Made by a program: the position numbers and the translations under genes. 58,867 nucleotides of DNA from Eubacteriaceae bacterium. GTDB lineage: Bacteria; Bacillota; Clostridia; Lachnospirales; Lachnospiraceae. The stretch lies in contig CAJSYQ010000024.1 in the NCBI GenBank assembly GCA_910574015.1, forward strand, positions 1-58,867, written 5' to 3'. Shown here in pieces: positions 27,985 to 36,672 of the stretch. Positions within the stretch are counted from its first letter, which is position 1, and each line of letters begins with the position of its first letter. The notes under the pieces are model-generated. The model ran no database searches, was not told the DNA's origin, and worked only from the letters and a program-made list of their open reading frames with translations.

Positions 27985-28365
27985 ATGAATGTAGAACAGA
28001 AATTTGCATCCATTGAGCAGATCCGGGACCGGTTACAGACCCGTCCTTCTACTGTGGCGGGAAGCAGGGAAGCGGATACAGCAAAGTCCTTTGGCCAGAT
28101 ACTGGCGGATACAGCCGGACAGGTGAGGTTTTCCAAACATGCCGCACAGCGGCTGGAAACAAGAAACATCGATATGTCAGATGAACAGAAGGCGAGACTT
28201 TCCCATGCGGCGAGTCAGGCCAGGGAGAAGGGGATGAACGAATCCCTTGTGATGGTAGATAATCTGGCATTTATCGTAAACGTCAAGAACAATACCGTGA
28301 TCACGGCAGTAAATGATGTGGACCATGCTGTTTTTACTAATATCGATGGAGCGATAATAAACTGA
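27985..28365 (+). CDS. TIGR02530-type flagellar operon protein
   Basis: Small conserved protein found between flgD and flgE in many Firmicutes, of unknown function. The 126 residues include the family-like RFSKHAAQRLETRNIDMSD segment and VMVDNLAFIVNVKNNTVITAV near the C-terminus. No signal peptide or membrane helix. It may assist hook assembly, judging only from its position. AGGAAGGA precedes the ATG. Confidence 0.85.
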   Translation: MNVEQKFASIEQIRDRLQTRPSTVAGSREADTAKSFGQILADTAGQVRFSKHAAQRLETRNIDMSDEQKARLSHAASQAREKGMNESLVMVDNLAFIVNVKNNTVITAVNDVDHAVFTNIDGAIIN

Positions 28366-28451
28366 CAACTAAGCATGCTGGCCCTTTACAGGAGGCATGG
28401 GCACTTTTGACTGACAGAGAAAGTGCAGAGAGAATTGGAGGGTGAATCACT

Positions 28452-29948
28452 ATGATGCGATCATTGTTTTCCGGAATTTCCGGATTGAGAGTCCATCAGA
28501 CAAAAATGGACGTTATTGGTAATAATATTTCCAACGTAAATACCGTTGGATTTCGTGCAAGCTCGGTAAACTTTACCGATGTATTCTATCAGACGACACA
28601 GAATGCATCTGGCCCAAATGCAAATACCGGAGCAGCCGGTACAAATGCCATGCAGATCGGCCTTGGTGCCAATGTGGCGGCGATCACGGTGGATCTCAGC
28701 GGAAGCGGCTCAGTACAGCGTACTGACCGCGGCATGGATGTTATGATACAGGGCGATGCTTTCTTCATTGTAAGGAGCAACGGTAATACTTACTTTACAA
28801 AATCCGGTCTTCTTGATGTGGATGCGGCTGGTACCCTGATGTGCCATACCAACGGGGCTTCTGTCCTGGGGTGGCGCGTGGATGAAAATGGTGAGATCCG
28901 TAAGGATACGGTAGATACACTGAATCTGATGGGGCCGGAGAATAAATATTCGACTCCGAATCCTACAACGGCCGTTACCATGGTCGGAAATGTTGACAAT
29001 AAGGATTCCCAGGTGGCGCCGGATGCCAAAGGATATCCGATGGATGTGAACTTCTTTGACAATCTGGGACAGTCGTATACAGCGAAGATGAAGCTGGTTA
29101 AGACCTCTGCTGAGAATGACAATATTTTCAGCATTACCATTACCGATGTACAGGGACCAGACGGCAAATCCATACTCCGCCAGAAGGGTGACGACGGCAA
29201 ATGGGAGCCTGTGGAGGGCGGACCGAGCATTAATTTTGGCGGCACAGAGCTGGGACCGGATAACTACGAAGTAGATCCCGATACCGGCGAGGTGACGATT
29301 ACGGGAATCGATGCGTGGCCTCAGCTGACCTTTGATGCAAATACAGGTTTGTTCCAGTCCGTAGGTGATGCCGGAGCCGGCGGCGGTGGAGCAGGCGGTG
29401 CAGATGGAGAGGCAAAACCCGGTATACTGAACCTTACCCTGTCCAATGATGGACTGACGAAATCCTTCCCGGCCAACGGTGTGGATATCAATTACGGCAA
29501 ACTGACCATGTATGCCAGTGACGGACGCTGTAGTGTAAAGCCGGTGCGCGGTGATGCGGATGACGGAAATGCCGGCGCAGGTAATGCGGCGGGATCCCTG
29601 GACGGATTTTCTGTACAGCCAGATGGCAAGATCTATGGTGTGTACACCAATGGGGACAAAAAGCTGCTGGGACAGATTGCTGTGGCAACCTTTGCCAACC
29701 CTTCTGGTCTGGAGTCAGTGGGGAACAGTATGTATGCGTCGACGCTGAACTCTGGTGATTTTGATGGAGTCGGCGTGGATGTCTCAGAGGTCGGCAAGCT
29801 TGCTGTCGGTGCTCTGGAAATGTCCGATGTGGATATGGCGACAGAATTTACTAATATGATTACGACCCAGCGAGGGTTTCAGGCGAATTCACGTATTATC
29901 ACCACATCCGATTCCATGCTGGAGGAATTGGTAAACCTGAAACGATAA
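28452..29948 (+). CDS. flgE: Flagellar hook protein FlgE
   Basis: Subunit of the hook that couples rod and filament. The 498-aa protein begins MMRSLFSGISGLRVHQTKMD with the rod/hook motif VIGNNISNVNTVGFRA, has variable surface domains in the middle, including a Gly/Ala-rich loop near residues 309-320, and ends with the axial helix MATEFTNMITTQRGFQANSR. GGAGGG lies before the ATG. A GCACTTT/AAAGTGC inverted repeat (28401-28426) sits in the 86-base leader. Confidence 0.96.
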   Translation: MMRSLFSGISGLRVHQTKMDVIGNNISNVNTVGFRASSVNFTDVFYQTTQNASGPNANTGAAGTNAMQIGLGANVAAITVDLSGSGSVQRTDRGMDVMIQGDAFFIVRSNGNTYFTKSGLLDVDAAGTLMCHTNGASVLGWRVDENGEIRKDTVDTLNLMGPENKYSTPNPTTAVTMVGNVDNKDSQVAPDAKGYPMDVNFFDNLGQSYTAKMKLVKTSAENDNIFSITITDVQGPDGKSILRQKGDDGKWEPVEGGPSINFGGTELGPDNYEVDPDTGEVTITGIDAWPQLTFDANTGLFQSVGDAGAGGGGAGGADGEAKPGILNLTLSNDGLTKSFPANGVDINYGKLTMYASDGRCSVKPVRGDADDGNAGAGNAAGSLDGFSVQPDGKIYGVYTNGDKKLLGQIAVATFANPSGLESVGNSMYASTLNSGDFDGVGVDVSEVGKLAVGALEMSDVDMATEFTNMITTQRGFQANSRIITTSDSMLEELVNLKR

Positions 29949-29972
29949 TAGATAAATGTATTTTGTAACAGC

Positions 29973-30048
29973 CCGGCGGCATGGATCTGGTCCTCCGCCG
30001 GACCGGTGAAAGAGACAGATCGGAATGGGTGGCCTGTGGTCACCCATT
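29973..30048 (+). other. Two strong hairpins between flgE and flbD
   Basis: CCGGCGG (29973-29979) pairs perfectly with CCGCCGG (29995-30001), and AATGGGTG (30024-30031) with CACCCATT (30041-30048). They fill the 141-base gap inside the operon. The second is followed by TCCCTGTCATTT, not a U-run. They may stabilise or partially stop the mRNA after the abundant hook gene, splitting early and later motility genes; function is inference. Confidence 0.5.
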
Positions 30049-30089
30049 TCCCTGTCATTTCAGGAAGAGGCAGAGAAAGAGGGGAGCAT

Positions 30090-30278
30090 ATGATCGATGT
30101 CACCAGAATGAACGGAACTACGCTGACGATCAACAACGATCTGATTGAGACGGTGGAGGAAATGCCGGATACAGTAATCACTCTGACCACCGGAAAAAAA
30201 ATAATTGTAAAAGAAAGTAGACAAGACGTAAAAAATTTAGTAAAATTGTTTAAGAAAGAAATAAATTGTAATTTATAA
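30090..30278 (+). CDS. flbD: FlbD-family flagellar protein
   Basis: A 62-aa member of the short FlbD family found between flgE and motA in many Firmicutes and spirochetes; function unknown. The start MIDVTRMNGTTLTINNDLIE and the TGKKIIVKES segment are typical. The frame is open back to 30006, but GAGGGGAG before ATG 30090 and family length fix the start. The 3' end is markedly AT-rich. Confidence 0.92.
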   Translation: MIDVTRMNGTTLTINNDLIETVEEMPDTVITLTTGKKIIVKESRQDVKNLVKLFKKEINCNL

Positions 30279-30290
30279 GGTGGTGTAATT

Positions 30291-31103
30291 GTGGATATTG
30301 CAACAATTATAGGTATTGTAGGCTGTGCGGGCGCCGTTGTGTATGGTATCGTGTCCGGTGACCAGGGCTTTGCAGCCCTAGAGAACTTCTGGGATTTCTC
30401 TTCATTCCTTATCGTTATTGTGGGATGTCTGATGTGTATGATGACCATGTCGGAGAATATCGGGGATTTTGTTGGGAAACTGAAGTCCTTTCTTCTCACG
30501 ACCAAGGTGTCGGAGAGCTCCGAGGGGGATGTCATACATAAAATCATTGATCTGGCTAATGTGGCCAGAAAAGAAGGTCTTCTGCAGCTGGAAGAGGCGG
30601 CAGAGGGCATTGATGATGAGTTTCTTAAGAAGGGGATCATGCTGATCGTGGACGGTACGGATCAGGAACTGGTATCCAGCATTCTTGAGACAGAGCTCAA
30701 CTGTATTGAACAGCGTCACAATAAGATCTGTAATTTCTGGGATGCACTGGCAGCCATGGGGCCTGCCTGGGGAATGATCGGTACCCTGATCGGTCTGATC
30801 AACATGCTGAAGCTCCTGGATGATCCAAGTTCCATCGGACCGAATATGGCTGTGGCCCTCATCACGACACTGTATGGTTCCCTGATCGCCAACTGGATCT
30901 GTATTCCGGTGGCTACCAAGCTGCGTGCCAAGAACCAGAAGGAGATCATGAACAAAGAAGTGGTCTGCGAGGGAATCCTCTCCATCCAGGCAGGTGAGAA
31001 CCCGCGTGTAATAGAAGAGAAACTGAAATCGTTCCTTGCTCCTGCTGTGCGCAATGAAGTGCTTGGCGGTGAGGGTGACTCAAAACAAGGTGGTGACGCT
31101 TAA
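30291..31103 (+). CDS. motA: Flagellar stator protein MotA
   Basis: Ion-channel subunit of the stator. The 270 residues have four hydrophobic segments (about 3-20, 34-52, 150-172 and 185-205), a cytoplasmic loop between the second and third with charged residues for FliG contact, and AAMGPAWGMIGTLIGLI with the conserved Pro-Gly area in the third helix. It starts at GTG 30291 after AAGGTGG. It overlaps motB by one base. Confidence 0.95.
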   Translation: MDIATIIGIVGCAGAVVYGIVSGDQGFAALENFWDFSSFLIVIVGCLMCMMTMSENIGDFVGKLKSFLLTTKVSESSEGDVIHKIIDLANVARKEGLLQLEEAAEGIDDEFLKKGIMLIVDGTDQELVSSILETELNCIEQRHNKICNFWDALAAMGPAWGMIGTLIGLINMLKLLDDPSSIGPNMAVALITTLYGSLIANWICIPVATKLRAKNQKEIMNKEVVCEGILSIQAGENPRVIEEKLKSFLAPAVRNEVLGGEGDSKQGGDA

Positions 31104-31966
31104 TGGCCCGAAAAAAACGGGAAGAAGAAAAAGGGATAGAAGGCGGCTGGATCAATACCTTTGCCGATCTGATGAATCTGCTGCTCTGTTTCTTCGTATT
31201 GCTTTTTTCGATGTCAACGGTGGATGCGGACAAATATGAACAGCTGGTTACTTCCATGTCTGAGAAGATCAACATCTTTGACGGGGGCGGCAATTCCATC
31301 GGGGAGGGTCCTTTCGTCACAGTGGGGACACTGCAGCCGGTTGCCATTTCCCAGTATTTTAATGAATTCGCTACTTCTGGTTCTTCGGATGACGACCAGA
31401 ACTCGAATCAGAGTTCTGAGTCGGGAAACCAGCCTATCGATGAGAGCACCCAGAAGAAGGTGGAGGAAAAGATGGCCGCAGAGCAGAAGGAACGGACAAA
31501 GGCGCTCTATCAGGAAGTGACGGAAGCGGCTAAAAAGAGTAATATAGAAGATGAGATTACGATCAATACCGATAAAAATAACCAGTATGTGCAGATCTCT
31601 CTCAATGGCGGAATCCTTTTTGATTCCGGGGCGGCAGAACTGAAGAACTCCGCGAAGACGCTTCTGGGCAAGGTTGGGGATATTCTGAAGATTTATGAGT
31701 CGCATATGATCAAGATAGAGGGACATACGGATGATGTGCCCATCACAGGAGGCAGATTCCGCAGCAACCGCTGGCTGTCTACCGCCCGGGCGACCGAGGT
31801 GCTGGAGTATCTGGTGGAGAAAAAGAAATTGAAACCGGCTTCTCTCGAGGCAAGCGGACTTGGTGAACATTATCCGGTGGCATCCAATGCGACAGCGAAG
31901 GGAAGGGCGCAGAACCGCCGGGTTGAGTTGAAGATCTATACAGATAATAAAAAAGACAGTAAGTAA
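31103..31966 (+). CDS. motB: Flagellar stator protein MotB
   Basis: Second stator subunit, with one transmembrane helix near the N-terminus (about 20-41, INTFADLMNLLLCFFVLLF) including the ion-binding Asp in FADLM, and a C-terminal OmpA-like peptidoglycan-binding domain (about 165-280, with IEGHTDDVPI, NRWLSTARATEVLEYL and GRAQNRRVELKI). A polar, Gln/Ser/Lys-rich linker (about 95-140) joins them. The TTVN versus other motif choice for H+ or Na+ cannot be settled by eye. 287 residues is normal. Confidence 0.95.
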   Translation: MARKKREEEKGIEGGWINTFADLMNLLLCFFVLLFSMSTVDADKYEQLVTSMSEKINIFDGGGNSIGEGPFVTVGTLQPVAISQYFNEFATSGSSDDDQNSNQSSESGNQPIDESTQKKVEEKMAAEQKERTKALYQEVTEAAKKSNIEDEITINTDKNNQYVQISLNGGILFDSGAAELKNSAKTLLGKVGDILKIYESHMIKIEGHTDDVPITGGRFRSNRWLSTARATEVLEYLVEKKKLKPASLEASGLGEHYPVASNATAKGRAQNRRVELKIYTDNKKDSK

Positions 31967-31988
31967 CTTAAATAAGGGGGATTTTTTC

Positions 31989-32504
31989 ATGAAGAAAAAC
32001 ATATTGACCATTGTCATTATGGCAGCATCTATCATTAATCTGATCTTATCAGCAGTTCTGATCTTTTCGGTTATGCCGACGATGAATAAGACCAGCAATC
32101 TTATTGACAAAGTGTCGTCGGTGATCGATCTTGAGATTGAGTCCCAGAGCAAGGAGGATGAACTCACTCCGATCCAGGATATGGACAATATTACTGTTAC
32201 CTATGAGAAGAATGTCAATATCAATCTGCAGAAGGACGCAGGAGATGACACAAATCATTATGCAGTCATCAGCGGTATTGTAGTGTCGCTGGACAAAGAG
32301 GCAGACGGGTATTCGGATGTCAAAAAGCTGATGGAGACAAGTACGGTGTATGTTGAAGATATTGTTAAGGAGACCATCAGTTCTTTCACAGCCTCTACCA
32401 TTACACAGCCGGGTATCAAAGAAGAAGCGATCAAGAGGCTTCAGGAGAGATATGATACAAAGTGTATCGTAGACATTTCCCTGCCGGGATATTTGGTTTC
32501 CTGA
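31989..32504 (+). CDS. fliL: Flagellar basal body-associated protein FliL
   Basis: Membrane protein surrounding the stator. The 171-aa product has an N-terminal transmembrane helix (about residues 5-29) and an extracytoplasmic domain (about 60-171) ending in VEDIVKETISSFTASTI...IVDISLPGYLVS. Weakly conserved family; place directly after motB supports it. AAGGGGGA precedes the ATG. A candidate internal promoter follows it. Confidence 0.86.
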   Translation: MKKNILTIVIMAASIINLILSAVLIFSVMPTMNKTSNLIDKVSSVIDLEIESQSKEDELTPIQDMDNITVTYEKNVNINLQKDAGDDTNHYAVISGIVVSLDKEADGYSDVKKLMETSTVYVEDIVKETISSFTASTITQPGIKEEAIKRLQERYDTKCIVDISLPGYLVS

Positions 32505-32525
32505 TTTTGTTATATAAAAAAACTC

Positions 32526-32554
32526 TTTATGTTATCTGAAAAATGTGTTATGAT
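32526..32554 (+). promoter_or_regulatory. Candidate internal sigma-A promoter before fliM
   Basis: TTTATG (32526-32531), a 17-bp spacer and TATGAT (32549-32554) lie in the 102-base AT-rich gap between fliL and fliM. The -10 is good, the -35 weak. It could give extra expression of the switch, export and chemotaxis genes. Confidence 0.42.
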
Positions 32555-32606
32555 AGAGAAGATGACTGCATAAAGAGAAACGACAGAGTAGTGAGGTGAG
32601 ATTGGT

Positions 32607-33587
32607 ATGAGCGATGTGTTATCGCAAAATGAGATTGATAATCTGCTGTCGCAGCTCAGCAACGGCGAATTCGATCCGGCAGAGACAGATAATGCGGAAG
32701 AGCGGCAGGTAAAGGATTATGATTTTGCAAGACCATCCAAGTTCTCAAAAGAACACTTGCGCACTCTGGTGTTCATATTTGAGCATTATGCCAGATTGTT
32801 AGCGACTAATCTTCAGGTACATCTTAGGAAAAATGTTCAGGTGGAGGTTATGCACTCAGAGGCAGCTACCTACCAGGAGTTTTCTAATTCTCTTTCCAAT
32901 CCGGTTCTGCTGGGAGTGGTGAATTTTGCACCATTGGAAGGGAATGTGATCATGGAGCTGGCCACGGGGCTCGGTTATGCTATTGTTGACCGAATGATGG
33001 GCGGCGACGGACAGCCTCTGGATAAGAGCCGGGAGTTTACAGAGATTGAATTGACGATTATTGAAAGGATTCTTGTGATCTGTATCAATCTTCTGGTGGA
33101 TCCGTGGGAGAGTGTTGTGGAAAATCTGGAGCCCATGCTGGAGCGTGTGGAGACGAATTCGCAGTTTGCTCAGTTTGTCACACCAAGCGAGATGACATCC
33201 ATTGTCACCATGAGCATCAAGATTGGCAATGTTGAGGGGCTGATGAATGTTTGTATCCCATATGCGGTATTGGAGCCGGTTATTGATAAGGTAAATACGA
33301 AATACTGGTATTCTTCTGCTCAGGTGAAGGATGACAGTGTGTACCGCGAACTTCTGGAAGATACGATTCAGAAGGCGAAGATCCCGGTTCGGGCGATTAT
33401 GGGAAAAAGTGCTATATCAGTAAATGATTTCATTCATTTGCTGCCAGGGGATATTATAAAAGTAAACACCCGGATTGATGATGAGCTGGATGTTTATGTG
33501 GGGAATATCAAGAAATTTTCTGCTATTCCGGGAGCCCATGAGGACTCCTATGCAGTAAAAATAAAAACAATATATAGAGAGGAGTAA
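32607..33587 (+). CDS. fliM: Flagellar motor switch protein FliM
   Basis: C-ring protein that binds phosphorylated CheY. The 326-aa protein keeps the N-terminal CheY-binding segment (VLSQNEIDNLLSQL), the CheC-like middle domain with LATGLGYAIVDRMMGGDGQ (GGxG motif), and a C-terminal SpoA-like domain that meets FliY/FliN (about 255-320). GTGAGGTGAG precedes the ATG. fliY follows 4 bases on, as is usual in Firmicutes. Confidence 0.96.
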   Translation: MSDVLSQNEIDNLLSQLSNGEFDPAETDNAEERQVKDYDFARPSKFSKEHLRTLVFIFEHYARLLATNLQVHLRKNVQVEVMHSEAATYQEFSNSLSNPVLLGVVNFAPLEGNVIMELATGLGYAIVDRMMGGDGQPLDKSREFTEIELTIIERILVICINLLVDPWESVVENLEPMLERVETNSQFAQFVTPSEMTSIVTMSIKIGNVEGLMNVCIPYAVLEPVIDKVNTKYWYSSAQVKDDSVYRELLEDTIQKAKIPVRAIMGKSAISVNDFIHLLPGDIIKVNTRIDDELDVYVGNIKKFSAIPGAHEDSYAVKIKTIYREE

Positions 33588-33591
33588 TGCA

Positions 33592-34773
33592 ATGGACGGG
33601 ATGTTATCGCAGGAAGAGATCAATGCTTTATTAGGCGGTGCAGATACAGGCAGCGGGGCCGAAGACGTGTCAAGTGCGAATTCCGAAGTTATGCTGACTC
33701 CAGAAGAAAGTGATGCTTTAGGAGAAATCGCCAATATCAGTATGGGAACCGCAGCTACCACTCTTTCTGTTCTGGTAAATAATCGTGTCGACATTACAAC
33801 ACCGACAGTTACTTATACTACAATGGAAGAACTGGCAGAACGACAGGAAACTCCATGTGTATTCATTTACATTTCGTACCGGGTCGGCCTGGAAGGGAAA
33901 AACATGCTGATCCTGAATGAACGGGATGTAAAGATCATTACCGATCTTATGATGGGCGGTGACGGTACGAATCTGGATGCTGAGTTAGGGGAACTGCATC
34001 TCAGTGCAATATGCGAAGCAATGAATCAGATGATGGGATCGGCATCTACTTCGATGTCCTCCATGATCAATGAAATGGTGGATATTAGTCCGCCGACTGC
34101 TACGAGAGTTGATTTTGGGGAGGAATTCCCAGATGAGTTTAAGAACCTGATCGACCAGACTTTCGTCCAGGTTTCCTTTAAGATGGAAGTGGGGGATTTG
34201 GTTGACAGTCAGATCATGCAGCTGTATCCAATGGAATTTGCCCGCCGTGTTTATGAGCAGTTCCGTGGGTCGGCTATGGGTGCGGATGCAGCACCTGAAG
34301 AGAGCAGTGCGCCGCCGGCTCCTGAACCGGCACCAGCGCCGGCGCCACAGCCGCAGATGACGGCTCCCCAGCCGGAGATGCAGCCACAGATGGCGGCTCC
34401 GCAGATGAATATGGGAGCGCAGCAACAACCTATGGCAGGCATGCAGCCAATGTATGCAATGCCGCCGCAGGATATTAATATACAGCCGGCACAATTCCAG
34501 AGCTTTATGCCTGTGCAGAACCTGAATGGGATTGCACCTGAAAATATTGATCTCATTATGGATGTGCCGTTAGAGGTTACAGTAGAACTTGGGCGGACCA
34601 GTAAGTCCATTAAGGAAATTTTGGATTTTTCACCTGGAACGATTATCGAGCTGGATAAGCTCGCCGGTGAACCGGTAGACGTCCTGGTCAATGGCAAATT
34701 TGTTGCGAAAGGTGAAGTAGTAGTAATTGAAGAAAGTTTCGGTATTCGCGTAACTGAAATTATCAAAGATTAA
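33592..34773 (+). CDS. fliY: Flagellar motor switch phosphatase FliY
   Basis: Firmicute-type FliN with a CheC-like CheY-P phosphatase domain. The 393 residues start with an SQEEINALLGG CheY-binding-like peptide, then the CheC-like domain (about 35-215) with paired E..N phosphatase motifs (EIANISMGTAAT and AICEAMNQMMGSAST), a Pro/Gln/Met/Ala-rich linker (about 235-300) and the C-terminal FliN/SpoA domain (about 315-390, VPLEVTVELGRT). Because no cheC gene is present in the block, FliY may be the main local CheY-P phosphatase; that is inference. Confidence 0.95.
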   Translation: MDGMLSQEEINALLGGADTGSGAEDVSSANSEVMLTPEESDALGEIANISMGTAATTLSVLVNNRVDITTPTVTYTTMEELAERQETPCVFIYISYRVGLEGKNMLILNERDVKIITDLMMGGDGTNLDAELGELHLSAICEAMNQMMGSASTSMSSMINEMVDISPPTATRVDFGEEFPDEFKNLIDQTFVQVSFKMEVGDLVDSQIMQLYPMEFARRVYEQFRGSAMGADAAPEESSAPPAPEPAPAPAPQPQMTAPQPEMQPQMAAPQMNMGAQQQPMAGMQPMYAMPPQDINIQPAQFQSFMPVQNLNGIAPENIDLIMDVPLEVTVELGRTSKSIKEILDFSPGTIIELDKLAGEPVDVLVNGKFVAKGEVVVIEESFGIRVTEIIKD

Positions 34774-34793
34774 GTAATGGAGGAGAACAAACA

Positions 34794-35156
34794 ATGGCAA
34801 AGAGTGTTTTGATTTGCGACGACGCAGCATTTATGAGGGTTATGATCAAGGATATCCTTACTAAAAATGGCTACGATGTGGTAGGGGAAGCAGAGAATGG
34901 TCAGAAGGCAGTGGAAAAGTATCTTGAGACCAAGCCGGATCTCGTAATGATGGATATCACGATGCCGGAGATGGATGGTATCCAGGCACTGAAGAAAATC
35001 AAAGAATCAGATGCCGGCGCTACTGTGATCATGTGTTCTGCCATGGGCCAGCAGGCTATGGTTATCGAGTCGATACAGTCTGGGGCAAAGGATTTTATTG
35101 TTAAACCGTTTCAGGCGGATCGTGTTCTGGAAGCAGTAAAGAAAGCTGTCGGTTAA
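34794..35156 (+). CDS. cheY: Chemotaxis response regulator CheY
   Basis: Single-domain receiver that carries the signal from CheA to the motor switch. The 120 residues contain the acidic pocket (Asp9, Asp10), phosphoacceptor Asp54 (MMDITMP), Ser82 in the Thr/Ser position and Lys104 (KPF). It lies between fliY and fliO as in B. subtilis. GGAGGA precedes the ATG. Confidence 0.97.
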   Translation: MAKSVLICDDAAFMRVMIKDILTKNGYDVVGEAENGQKAVEKYLETKPDLVMMDITMPEMDGIQALKKIKESDAGATVIMCSAMGQQAMVIESIQSGAKDFIVKPFQADRVLEAVKKAVG

Positions 35157-35158
35157 AG

Positions 35159-35509
35159 ATGCACTGGCAGAATGTTCTCGAACTTATCGCTGTGCTGATT
35201 GTGTTTATCTTTGTGCTGGCGGCCACCTATTATGTTACCAAATGGATTGGCAGGTCCGGTGTAATACAGACGCAGTCGAAGAACATAAAGGTTATTGAGA
35301 CTTTCAAGATAGCGCAAAACAAGTATATCCAGATTATTCAGCTGGGAGACCGATACTATTCCATCGCTGTGACGAAGGATCATATTACTTTCCTTACTGC
35401 GCTGGAAGAAGAACAGCTGGATTTGACCAGTAAGGACAAGGAAGTTACTGTGCTTCCTTTCCGGGATATGCTGGACCGCCTGAATAAAAGGCAGAAAAAA
35501 GAAAAATAG
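35159..35509 (+). CDS. fliO: Flagellar biosynthetic protein FliO
   Basis: Small membrane protein that helps assemble the FliP ring of the export gate. The 116-aa product has a single N-terminal helix (about residues 8-28), a basic patch and a conserved small beta domain (IKVIETFKIAQNKYIQIIQLGDRYYSIAVTKD). It is called fliZ in some Firmicutes. It starts 2 bases after the cheY stop. Confidence 0.88.
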   Translation: MHWQNVLELIAVLIVFIFVLAATYYVTKWIGRSGVIQTQSKNIKVIETFKIAQNKYIQIIQLGDRYYSIAVTKDHITFLTALEEEQLDLTSKDKEVTVLPFRDMLDRLNKRQKKEK

Positions 35510-35524
35510 AAAAGGTTGGTATTT

Positions 35525-36382
35525 ATGGAGATACAGAAGAAAGGACGTTCTATTTCACTTCGTTATGGTATTCTGCTGGTCTTACTCTGTGTATTAACCT
35601 TTTTTTGTAGTACCAAGGTTTATGCAGCTCCCATAAGATCCGGCGGAAATGTAGATGAGATCGAGGGAAGTTCTGCGGGAGAGGTGCAGGATCCCGACTC
35701 TCCTGAGGATTTTGAATTAAATATTACTTCAAACGCAGGAAGTTCAAGCTTATCGGCAAGCATGAAAATGGTTCTTGTATTGACAGTGCTGTCAATCGCA
35801 CCATTTATCCTTATCATGGTGACATCTTTTACAAGGATCATAGTAGTGCTTCATTTTGTGCGTTCTGCCCTGGGCACCCAGACGACGCCGCCAAATCAGG
35901 TACTGATTGGTCTGGCGCTGTTTTTGACGTTATTTATCATGTCTCCAGTGATGGCCCAGGTCAATACGGATTGTATCCAGCCCTTTGAGGCGGGGGAGAT
36001 CACACAGGAAGAGGCATTAAATGAGGGTTTGAAGCCTCTGCGGAAATTTATGTTCCAGCAGACAAACCGTAAGGACATTCGTCTGTTTCTCGAGATTTCC
36101 AGACAGAGTGATGATGTGGAGGTCTCGGACGAAAATGAGATACCGACAACGGTACTGATTCCTGCGTTCGTGATAAGTGAACTGAGGACGGCGTTTATTA
36201 TCGGTTTTTTGATCTATCTGCCGTTCATAGTGATAGATATGGTAGTAGCGTCTACCCTGATGTCCATGGGTATGATGATGCTGCCGCCCACAACGATATC
36301 CATGCCGTTTAAGATACTGCTTTTTGTTTTGGCAGACGGGTGGAATCTGGTGATAGGACAGGTTGTGAAGACATTCTACTGA
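35525..36382 (+). CDS. fliP: Flagellar export gate protein FliP
   Basis: Core subunit of the FliPQR gate. The 285-aa product has a cleavable-looking signal peptide (about residues 1-35, ending VYAAP), then helices with the family motifs MVTSFTRIIVVLHFVRSALGTQTTPPNQVLIGLALFLT and PFIVIDMVVASTLMSMGMMMLPP (both quoted only to mark domains). An in-frame TTG at 35516 is possible, but ATG 35525 has an AAAGG site 9 bases upstream. Confidence 0.95.
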   Translation: MEIQKKGRSISLRYGILLVLLCVLTFFCSTKVYAAPIRSGGNVDEIEGSSAGEVQDPDSPEDFELNITSNAGSSSLSASMKMVLVLTVLSIAPFILIMVTSFTRIIVVLHFVRSALGTQTTPPNQVLIGLALFLTLFIMSPVMAQVNTDCIQPFEAGEITQEEALNEGLKPLRKFMFQQTNRKDIRLFLEISRQSDDVEVSDENEIPTTVLIPAFVISELRTAFIIGFLIYLPFIVIDMVVASTLMSMGMMMLPPTTISMPFKILLFVLADGWNLVIGQVVKTFY

Positions 36383-36397
36383 CGGGGGGGATAAACA

Positions 36398-36670
36398 GTG
36401 ACAGATGCAGAAGTATTAAATATTGCACGGGACATGATCTGGACCATCTTTAAATGTGCGATGCCGCTTCTTCTGGTTTCGCTGATCGTCGGCCTGATCA
36501 TCAGTATCTTTCAGACCGTCACATCGATTCAGGAACAGACGCTGACCTTTGTGCCCAAGCTAGTGGCAATCTTTTTAGCGATACTCCTGTGCGGGAGCTG
36601 GATCATGAACAACTGTGTGGAGTTTCTGCAGGAGCTCTGTAATAAGTTCTCTGTATATACAGGAGGCTGA
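36398..36670 (+). CDS. fliQ: Flagellar export gate protein FliQ
   Basis: Two-helix gate subunit of 90 residues, with hydrophobic segments at about 17-38 and 51-72 and the conserved VSLIVGLIISIFQTVTSIQEQTL region. The start is GTG 36398 after GGGGGGAT. fliR begins 2 bases after its stop. Confidence 0.95.
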   Translation: MTDAEVLNIARDMIWTIFKCAMPLLLVSLIVGLIISIFQTVTSIQEQTLTFVPKLVAIFLAILLCGSWIMNNCVEFLQELCNKFSVYTGG

Positions 36671-36672
36671 AG

